Part shown: positions 49,519-57,842 of the stretch, piece by piece
How positions within the stretch are numbered: the stretch's first letter is position 1
Layout: each line of letters begins with the position of its first letter
NCBI GenBank assembly: GCA_963921425.1
Contig: OY992840.1
Coordinates: 19,570,621-19,634,620 of the forward strand
Length of the DNA: 64,000 nt
From: Dryas octopetala
Lineage: Eukaryota > Streptophyta > Magnoliopsida > Rosales > Rosaceae
Direction of reading: 5' to 3'
Program-made: the position numbers and the translations under genes
Notes under the pieces: generated by a model
What the model saw: only the letters and a program-made list of their open reading frames with translations
What the model was told of the DNA's origin: nothing
Databases searched by the model: none

Positions 49519-49713
49519 ATGAGCCCTCCTTTTACTTTGACCTTTGAAAATTTTGCTAACAAGTTGTCGGCAGATCAGGCTTCCACTCATGTTAATAATG
49601 GAGGTGGCACAAGCGAGGCCATGGAGACTGATCACCAGTTTTGGGATGGAAATGGTTTCAGTGACAGTAATGGTGGTGAGGATTTGAGCATTTCCATTGA
49701 AGATTATCTCTAA
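49519..49713 (+). pseudogene. ERF020-like pseudogene, 5' half deleted
   Basis: From 49556 the sequence is identical to codons for the last 52 residues of the intact gene in unit B ([20 protein letters not shown] .. LSISIEDYL-stop). The 5' side joins directly to what is promoter sequence in unit B (ACTTTGACCTTTGAAAATTTTG). This leaves an in-frame ATG at 49519 giving a 64-residue chimeric frame (MSPPFTLTFENF then the ERF tail). The AP2 domain, start codon and TATA box are all gone, so no DNA-binding protein can be made. Confidence 0.9.
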
Positions 49714-50396
49714 TTAAGTTATTTGGGTCTCTCTCACCATATGTATTAATTAGCAGCATATATAAACCTTACATATATATATATATATATATGTGTGTGC
49801 CTGTAAATAGGGGTAGAAGACACACACTCACTATAAAGTATTAGAGTCTATACCCAAGAAATTTTAACAGACTGATGATTTCAAGTACAAGTTTTGAAGT
49901 TAAGATCCATCATCCACGTACTACTTTTACCAAAAATAGAATGAGTTGCCTTTTTTTTTTTTTTTTCTTCGAAGAAATATAGAGTTAAGCTACTATGCAT
50001 CTATGGCTAGTATGCGGGGTCCCTTTGATATGTCCGTTTATAATAAGAATTTGTCCCTCTTCAATGTTACTGGGTCTCTGAAGAAAATGTTCAATAATGT
50101 GCAACATTACTTTCATACCCTTGCTACAATTCAAACATAATTCTGAAGCATAAACAAAGTACCATTTATTATTGAAATTGTCGTACAAATCGCACTTTCT
50201 TTGAATTCAACTTCTCCTCCTGTAGCTATGCCAATGAGGCAATGGGCATGGGGAGACTTTAATTAACACTTTGTCAAGATATATCTTTGAATAAATTTTA
50301 AAACCAACGTTTTAATTAACACTTCTTCGAGAACATTTAATAGTTGGGACGAATTAATGATCCAAAAGTTATTTTCTTACCCTCAGATACTACGCC

Positions 50397-50764
50397 GAGT
50401 TAATTATACTTATACTTCTGAAGTTTATCATTTTTTCACATATACCTTCTGGAGTGTCAACAATTACACATACACTTTCTAAAGTTTTAAAACTGTTACA
50501 TATAACCTCTTATAGTGAGATGAAAAATGATAAGAAATTATGCAAAAAGGCATGCTAAGGGGTGAAATGGCCTAATAAGATTACTCAAGGTGTAAGATTC
50601 AACCTCAATACAAATATATATTTTTTTTGTTTATTTATTTTTTTCTCTTGTAGGGGGTTATATGCAATAGTTTTAAAATCTCAAGATGTGTATGTGTAAT
50701 TTTTAAAACCCTAGGGGTGTGTGAAAAGACGATAAATCTCAGGGGGTGTAAGTGTAATTAACTC
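50397..50764. mobile_element. Mutator-type MITE, unit A copy
   Basis: Terminal inverted repeats GAGTTAATTATACTTATAC and TAAGTGTAATTAACTC bound the element. The flanking 10-bp direct repeat is ATACTACGCC / ATGCTATGCC, with two differences. It is the same family as 31335-31673 and is present at the orthologous place in unit B (56278-56644), so it predates the duplication. Confidence 0.85.
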
Positions 50765-50807
50765 ATGCTATGCCACCGCCTAATCAGACCATATGCAAAG
50801 GAAAATG

Positions 50808-50962
50808 CTTGGGTACTCAATTTTGAGTACCAACTTTGTACTCATCACCAATCACATGAGTTCATGATGGGGCCAATCATCTTTTCTCTCATAGTGGACC
50901 TTATCATGAGCTCATGTGATTGGTGATGAGTACAAGATAGTACTCAAAGTTGAATACCCAAG
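50808..50962. mobile_element. 155-bp hairpin MITE, unit A copy
   Basis: The arms form a nearly perfect hairpin: CTTGGGTACTCAA..TTTGAGTA and GTACTCATCACCAATCACAT pair with ATGTGATTGGTGATGAGTAC and GAATACCCAAG. No target duplication was clear. Present in both units (unit B 56688-56842). It could yield small RNAs if transcribed, but no evidence is visible. Confidence 0.72.
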
Positions 50963-51424
50963 TAGTGCCCAATCAGTTATGCTTTCCTATTTTCATAGAA
51001 CTTATTAAAGCTGAAGAGAGTTTGTTACATAGACTACATAATTTAATAACTCCGTTCAAAATGTAGGTAACCTCTAAAAACACAAGTTGAACAAACCGAT
51101 ACACCACTACGTGGTGTAACCAGTATATGTGTCATAATATGAGTGAATGTTATTAATATTATACCCTAGGAGTGATAAACATACCGTCCAACAATAACTT
51201 TACACATTCAAACAAAAAATAAATTTGAAGCTTGTTATAAAGTGAGAAATTCAATTCAAATTCAACAAATCTAAAGATGACAAGTCGTTGATAATTTACT
51301 AGAAGTTTGATTTTGTTTGTATTATACAAAAAAAAAAAAGAGATAGAATTGAAAAGCATAGTTTTTTAAAAAAAAAATTATACAGTCAGCCACATGTGAA
51401 TTTGAGACTTGGTCTATAAAATAA

Positions 51425-52577
51425 GGCTTTTTAGCAAAATAGCCACCTGAACTTTGACTCGATTTGCATGTTACCACTTAAATTAAAAATTGAAGCAACT
51501 TATCCCTTGAATTAAATTTTATTTGCAAGTTACCACCTCCATCCAAATCCTCATGGGTTTTTTAGTCTTTGAATTTGGGTGGGGAAGCTTTTGCCACCTC
51601 AGCATGCTTAGTGGCAAGGTCCAACCAATTACAAGTGGCCACATGTAGAATCATTTTTCTATTTATATTTTTCTATTTTTACAAACTTTGAAAATTAATT
51701 AAAAATAGCTCCAGACTCAGAAAAATATACGAAAAATTCTTACAGACTCGTCTTGACTAATACTAATTTATTATGGAGTCAAATTATCAATTTGCTCTTC
51801 AAGAGTTTCTAGAAAATTTGGGAAGTCCAAATTTATTTCTAAAAAATTAAAATACTCTAGACTCTTTGAAAATTCATAGGATAATTTTGCGAACTCCAAA
51901 AATTACAAGGTTGCACCATTGGTCTTCTAAAAACTAACATTGCTTTTATGGTGAACACTTGCTACCCAAAAGACCTCTCGCTCTTAGAGCAAAATAAATT
52001 CTAGAAAAATTTTAGAATTTTCATAAAATCTCGAAAGAATTCTCTAAAACAGGTTTTTGGTAATTTCCAAAATATTTTTTAGAACTCTTCTGAGACTTTA
52101 CCGAAATTCTATAATTTTTATAGAATTTATTTTATGGTAGGAAATTTATTTTAATTTTTTAAAAAAGAAATTTGGACTTCTCAAATTTTCTGGAAACTCT
52201 CAGAGGGTAAATTGGTAATTTGACTCTATAGTAAATTAGTATTAGTCAAGACGAGTCCGTAAAAATTTTCTGTGTATTTTTCTGAGTTCGATGTTATTTT
52301 TAATTAATTTTTAAAGTTTATAAAAATAAAAAAATAGAAATAGAAAAATGATTGTACATGTGGCCACTTGTAACTGGTTGGGCCTTGCCACTCAGCATGC
52401 TGAGGTGGCAAAAGCTTCCCCACCTAATTTTAAAGACCAAAAAACTCCTGAAGATTTGGATGGAGGTGGTAACTTGCAAATAAAATTTAATTCATGAGGC
52501 AACTTGCTTCAATTTTTAATTTAGGTGATAACATGCAAATTGAGTCAAAATTCAGGTGGGTATCTTGCTAAAAAGCC
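51425..52577. mobile_element. 1.15-kb foldback element in unit B
   Basis: It starts GGCTTTTTAGCAAAATAGCC and ends GTATCTTGCTAAAAAGCC, and the two halves are inverted copies over about 450 bp each (TGGCCACATGTAGAATCATT against AATGATTGTACATGTGGCCA). Direct repeats at the ends are imperfect and A/T-rich (ATAAAATAA / ATAAATAAA). Unit A lacks it at the matching position near 45680. There is no coding sequence. Confidence 0.85.
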
Positions 52578-52655
52578 ATAAATAAATGATACACAAAAGA
52601 GCATAGTAGAAGCAAACCACGTGGTGTGGGAATGAAGTTATAATATATAATACTA

Positions 52656-52873
52656 GGGGTAATCCGTGCCAAAGGAGAAATTAATTAAGAAAGTTGAATG
52701 TTAAAGGGAAATTAATTAAGGAGAGAGAGATGACAAACCAATTCTCATAGGCGGGAAAGTAAATTTTAGAAATAGATAACAAACTATTGAATGAAAATCA
52801 AAACGATCTTAATTATTTGAACCCAAAGATAAATTTTAAAATTCAAAAATCATTCTGTTTTATTATATAAATT
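52656..52873. other. Unit-B-specific insertion, unclassified
   Basis: Unit A runs directly through this site (ATAATATTAGTCAAGTAATA near 45740), whereas unit B has about 220 extra bases opening GGGGTAATCCGTGCC. No inverted ends or target duplication were recognised. Confidence 0.45.
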
Positions 52874-53605
52874 AATCAAGTAATACAAATAGTATATTAT
52901 ACTGGCCAGGTTGCACCTTAAGGTTGTATTTCACGAATCTGAAGCAACAAACAAACAAAGTTGCGCTTTTGGGGTAATGTCGAGTTTCCACACCCCACAA
53001 ATTTGTTGACTATTTAGAACCCAAAGGCCAAATTTTGATCAACTCTTCCAACGAAACTAGTATACTTCTCTCTCATTGAATGCATTTCAAGTATTTCAAT
53101 AAATTCAAGATTCCAATTCATAAATGGTTAGCTAGTGAAGGGTCCACAAGAGGGACAAAGAAATACTTTTAACATTAATTTCGTGGAAAATGATATTTGT
53201 TTTTTTGTTTCCAATTTCATGATATTCATGTATTAGATTAAAAATAGACTTTCAAATAAATTGATGTCACATATATAAATTGTGAAAGAAAAAAAAGCTA
53301 AAAATAATTAGGACAATAAACATATTTTGCCGACTTCAAATAGCCACCCTATGAAGAGAAATATATTAATGATGATAATAATTCCACATGTCCTAATAGA
53401 CTTTCAAATAAATTGAGAAAAAAAAAAGAAGCTAAAATTAATTAGGAGCATAAACATATTTTGCCGACTTCATCTAGCCACCCTATGAAAGGAAATATAT
53501 TAATGATGATAATAATTCCACATGTCCGGGGATACGTTGACACAAAGTTTTAGTGGTCTTTCTTTTTGGAAAGTGAGAGTGAGACTTGTTCAACCAAGAT
53601 TCTAT

Positions 53606-54028
53606 GGTCATCACCCAGTTAACACGTACGACGGCATTTTATGTTTGATTTTTTTTTTTTTTTTTTTTTGGTCGGGCATTTTACGTTTGATGATATGGAA
53701 AGTTTTACCCGAAGAACGAGTCATTGAAAGACTTGGGTAGGAACCGGAAAGACCAATTCCACAAATCACACACACTTAATAATATATACCCAGGAAAAAT
53801 ATGTGGTTTAGGAACGCTGATCGCACCATTGATTAATTTTAAGATTACACTTAGTTCAAAGTAAGATATAGATTTGAACTATTAGATCTAGTTGTATAAT
53901 ATTTACATCATCTATATGATATAAATTTTTGTAAAATCAAGACTGTAAACTTTATGAATCAGTTTAATCCAACTTGATTTTCCAAATCTTGTATCAAATT
54001 GATATTGATATCACATACAAATTACACA
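53606..54028. repeat. Segment inverted between units A and B
   Basis: TGGTCATCACCCAGTTAACA at 53605 is the reverse complement of sequence near 47840-47862 in unit A. GATTAATTTTAAGATTACAC near 53833 is the reverse complement of sequence near 46925-46945. Flanking sequence on both sides (TTGTTCAACCAAG to the left, GCATCGAAACGC to the right) keeps the same orientation in both units. Confidence 0.8.
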
Positions 54029-54982
54029 TGCATCGAAACGCTGAATTCATTACGCGCGATGTTCTTTACCTTTAACTCAATCTAACTGTCAAATTTCAAA
54101 GCCTCGTCTGACGTCATGTGTGACCTTCAATAAACACGTTTTTTCCTCTGGATAAAATGCTTCATATGTTTAATAAGTTGAGCAAATCTATTGGTAAATT
54201 ATTAAAAAATAGGAAAGTTGGATACTAAATGTGATATTGTGATGTAAACAAATTTAAAGTTGAAAAAATCTATGTCTAAGAGGAAAAGGGTGAAGCCATA
54301 AACATTCATAAGGTCTAAAATTGTATGCATGACATAGCAATTTCGGTATAATTGTATTTTTCATAAAGTTTAGAATAGATTCAGATTTAAGTAAACAATC
54401 TTATTATCATGAATATTCTTTGATCAATTATGCTGTCAAATTTACTATACTGTAAATATGAATAAAGTTGATTATATTGACCACTATTAAATAATCATTT
54501 TTATAATTTAGCATCATAATTTTTTGTTTTTTGATAAAAAAATATACTATCCATCACATTATTTAGTAAAGTTAGTATCTTTTTTAACCAGAGTCTTATA
54601 TTTTTCATGAATTTAGATTTTCCGCTAATCATTTTAGTATTGATCTGAAATCTAAACAACATATATTCTTTAAGATATCCCACCAAAATGCTTAATTCTT
54701 AAACTCCAAAATAATATTTTGAACCTATATAAATGTAAAATCAACAGTGAAAGGATCCTATTCCATTTGGAATTGGGTTAATTAGTACTACCGTCCAAGT
54801 TGGGATTATCATTATCCCCAACACAACACCCTAGCGGCCTAGCCTCACCGTCCTGTTTATATCTTATTTAATAATGAGCCCTCCTTTTACTTTGACCTTT
54901 GAAAATTTTGACCTTCCGGATCCCACTAGCTGGCTAGCTAATTAAGTACCTTTTGTCACCTTTGACTTTGTCATTGTTCAAC

Positions 54983-54990
54983 CTATATAA
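54983..54990 (+). promoter_or_regulatory. TATA box of the ERF020-like gene
   Basis: CTATATAA lies about 105 bp upstream of the ATG at 55095, with a CT-rich leader between. It lies within the 530 bp deleted in unit A, so the broken copy lacks a core promoter. Confidence 0.6.
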
Positions 54991-55094
54991 CCCACTTCTT
55001 CCCGTTCCATTTTCCTGCACAAAAGTTATTTACACTCACAACATTTTGAGAAGCTCTAATATCATCAGCTCACACATACACACAACCAAAAACC

Positions 55095-55598
55095 ATGAGT
55101 TGCAGTTCATCGTCAGAAGAAAGCAGTGGAACAACAACAACAACAACTCTCCGCAAACTCAAGGGAGTGCGCCAACGAAAATGGGGCAAGTGGGTGTCGG
55201 AAATCCGGGTTCCGGGCACCCAAGACCGGCTCTGGTTGGGTTCCTTCTCCACGGCGGAGGCAGCAGCGGTGGCTCGGGACGTTGCCTATTATTGTTTGCG
55301 TAGACCTTCGACGTTGGAAAGTCTCAACTTTCCGCAGGTGTTGCCAGCTTCTGTCAGCCAGCTGAGTGCAGATATGTCGCCAAGGTCCATACAGAAGGCG
55401 GCTTCGGATGCCGGCATGGCGGTTGATGCTCAGTTCATTGCTAACAAGTTGTCGGCAGATCAGGCTTCCACTCATGTTAATAATGGAGGTGGCACAAGCG
55501 AGGCCATGGAGACTGATCACCAGTTTTGGGATGGAAATGGTTTCAGTGACAGTAATGGTGGTGAGGATTTGAGCATTTCCATTGAAGATTATCTCTAA
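55095..55598 (+). CDS. AP2/ERF transcription factor, ERF020-like
   Basis: This is an intact intronless gene of 167 residues. It has a Ser/Thr-rich N terminus and one AP2/ERF domain at about residues 22-80 ([47 protein letters not shown]), followed by [20 protein letters not shown] and an acidic tail ending SISIEDYL. The domain has Val14 and Val19 (WVSEIRV) as in the ERF020 branch of group II. One oddity is YYCLRRPST, where relatives have LRG; the Gly to Arg change falls in the helix end and might affect the fold. The product should be nuclear and bind GCC/DRE-type sites. It lies in the second of two tandem 5.9-kb units. Confidence 0.9.
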   Translation: MSCSSSSEESSGTTTTTTLRKLKGVRQRKWGKWVSEIRVPGTQDRLWLGSFSTAEAAAVARDVAYYCLRRPSTLESLNFPQVLPASVSQLSADMSPRSIQKAASDAGMAVDAQFIANKLSADQASTHVNNGGGTSEAMETDHQFWDGNGFSDSNGGEDLSISIEDYL

Positions 55599-56277
55599 TT
55601 AAGTTATTTGGGTCTCTCTCACCATATGTATTAATTAGCAGCATATATAAACCTTACATATATATATATATATATATGTGTGTGCCTGTAAATAGGGGTA
55701 GAAGACACACACTCACTATAAAGTATTAGAGTCTATACCCAAGAAATGTTAACAGACTGATGATTTCAAGTACAAGTTTTGAAGTTAAGATCCACCGTCC
55801 ACGTACTACTTTTACCAAAAATAGAATGAGTCGTCTTTTTTTTTCTTCTTCGAAGAAAAATAGAGCTAAGCTACTATGAGTCTATGACTAGTATGCGGGG
55901 TCCCTTTGATATATCCGTTTATAATAAGAATTTGTCCCTCTTCAATGTTACTGGGTCTCAGAAGAAAATGTTCAATAATGTGCAACATTACTTTCATACC
56001 CTTCCTACAATTCAAACATAATTCTGAAGCATAAACAAAGTACCATTTATTATTGAAATTGTCGTACAAATCGCACTTTGTTTGAATTCAACTTCTCCTC
56101 CTGTAGCTATGCCAATGGGGTAATAGGCATGGGGAAACTTTAATTAACACTTCATCAAGATATATCTTTGAATAAATTTTAAAAACCACGTTTTAATTAA
56201 CACTTCTTCCAGAACATTTAATCGTTGGGACGAATTAATGATCCAAAAGTTATTTCCTTACCCTCATATACTATGCC

Positions 56278-56644
56278 GAGTTAATTATACTTATACCTCT
56301 GAGGTTTATCGTTTTTTCACATACACCCCCTGAGGTTTCAACAATTATACATACACTCTCTGAAGTTTCAAAATTGTTGCATGTAACTCCTATAGTGAGA
56401 CAAAAAATAATGAGAAATTATGCAAAATGACATGCTAAGGGGTGAAATGGCCTAATAAGATTACTCAAGGTGTAAGGTCCAATCTCAATACAATTTTTTT
56501 TGTTTATTTATTTATATTTTTCTTTTGTAGGGGGTTATATGCAATAGTTTTGAAATCTCATGAGGTGTATGTGTAATTTTTGAAACCGCAAGAAGTGTAT
56601 GTGAAAAGACGATAAACCTTAGGGGGTATAAGTGTAATTAACTC
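56278..56644. mobile_element. Mutator-type MITE, unit B copy
   Basis: Ends are GAGTTAATTATACTTATACC and GTGTAATTAACTC. The 10-bp direct repeat is ATACTATGCC / ATGCTATGCC, with one difference. It is in the orthologous position to 50397-50764. Confidence 0.85.
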
Positions 56645-56687
56645 ATGCTATGCCTCTGCCTAATCAGACCATATGCAAAGGAAAACG

Positions 56688-56842
56688 CTTGAGTACTTAA
56701 TTTTGAGTATCAACTTTGTACTCATCATCAATCACATAAGTTCATGATGAGACTAATCATCTTTTCTCCCATAGTGAACCTCATCATGAGCTCATGTGAT
56801 TGGTGACGAGTACAAAATGATACTCAAAGTTGAATACCCAAG
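56688..56842. mobile_element. 155-bp hairpin MITE, unit B copy
   Basis: It is the orthologous copy of 50808-50962, with arms CTTGAGTACTTAATTTTGAG and CTCAAAGTTGAATACCCAAG. Confidence 0.7.
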
Positions 56843-56854
56843 TAGTGCCCGATC

Positions 56855-57432
56855 AACTATGCTCTCCTATTTTCATAGAACTTATTAAAGTTGAAGAGAG
56901 TTTGTTATAAAGACTACATAATTTAATAACTCTGTTCAAAATGTAGGTAACCTCTTAAAACACAAGTTGAACAAATTGAATTTCTGAGAGAGATATGTTG
57001 ACAATATGGAGAGATTTTTTAGTGTAATTGATACACCATTACGTGGTGTAATTAATATATGTATTATAATATAAGTAAATGTTATTAATATTATATTCTA
57101 AAAAAGATAAATATATTGTCTAACAATAACCTTATACGTTGAATTAGTTATACCCGTAACGTGTATCGGTTACGTGTGACAAATTATCGACAACATGAGT
57201 ACCTAGTTTCCTAAAAGGCCGTTTTCATTCCATTTATGGCTGGTGTGGGGGACTGTGTTGGAGAAGGCCCTTCCAACAAAGGCCTTCCATAGCCTTCTGA
57301 AATAAGCCTCCGGGTGCCCACGAGGGAAGTCCGTCTTCCGCCATTACGTTGGAAGAATCAAGCGGAATTTCCAATTCAGGACATTTGGGGCAAACACGCT
57401 GTAAAGCAGGAATAGGAATTGTAGGATGCATG
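56855..57432. repeat. Block duplicated at 63.11-63.52 kb
   Basis: Shared anchors are GAATTTCTGAGAGAGATATG, TTTCCTAAAAGGCCGTTTTC and GCTGGTGTGGGGGACTGTGT. This copy has about 200 bp (57.00-57.19 kb) that the other lacks: the other reads straight through GATATGCTGACAACATGAGT. Confidence 0.82.
57221..57428 (-). pseudogene. Fragment of 11-beta-hydroxysteroid dehydrogenase-like last exon
   Basis: The minus strand matches the C-terminal coding part of the dehydrogenase gene at 63.3-63.5 kb (shared bases such as TGTCCTGAATTGG and AGGCCTTTGTTGGAAGG), but the reading frame is broken by small indels. The catalytic part is absent. It is a dead 200-bp piece carried by the duplicated block and lies about 415 bp upstream of the TRAF-type gene start. 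Confidence 0.75.
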
Positions 57433-57842
57433 GCAATGCGACATTTGTGGTTCTAAATGTGGAAGGGGGTTTGGTAAGCAAATCGTACGTTTAGATTTGC
57501 TTAGGGATCTCATCTAGCATCGTTTCCTACACAAATTCGAGCAATCCAAACCAACCAACAATGAGAGGAGAGAGAGGATCGAGATTATACCCCAAACGGC
57601 CTAAGCCCGCTGCCAGATTCTCTGGGGTCTGTTTGGGTCCGGTTTGGGCTTTTGTCTAAAAACTTGGGCAATCCAAGCACATAGAGAGAAAGAGGAGATC
57701 GAGACGAAGAGGTGGGTGGTGGTTTCGCCGGTAACCATCGCTGGACGGGTATTGAAGAATTGTGACTATGGATCTGCATACAAGGGAAGTGACCCTGTGA
57801 AGAAGCCTTTCTGACCCACATCTCCAATCCTTACATTACAAA

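Larger units (their letters stand above)
45290..51190. repeat. Segmental duplication unit A (ERF020-like locus, broken copy)
   Basis: Unit A matches unit B (51190-57125) over most of its length. Anchors include CCACATGTGAATTTGAGACT (about 45648 and 51390), TCGAGTTTCCACACCCCACA (about 45859 and 52980), GCATGCATCGAAACGC against ACATGCATCGAAACGC (about 47880 and 54027), and the ERF020 3' end (49556 and 55441). Unit A carries a 431-bp MITE at 48611-49041, extra sequence at about 46.4-46.7 and 46.98-47.69 kb, and the 530-bp deletion in the ERF gene. A segment is inverted relative to unit B. Confidence 0.85.
51190..57125. repeat. Segmental duplication unit B (ERF020-like locus, intact copy)
   Basis: This is the second copy of the roughly 5.9-kb tandem unit. 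Relative to unit A it carries a 1.15-kb foldback insertion (51425-52577), a 220-bp insertion (about 52656-52873) and an inverted segment at about 53606-54028, and keeps the complete ERF020-like gene. The ERF 3' part and following 300 bp are almost identical to unit A while other parts are more diverged, which would fit local gene conversion. Confidence 0.85.

Noticed and set aside
57000-57195. Possible LTR-type remnant (GTTATACCCGTAACGTGTAT) before the dehydrogenase fragment
   Set aside because: It is extra sequence relative to the 63.2-kb copy, but there is no partner end, coding part or target duplication to support a family call.
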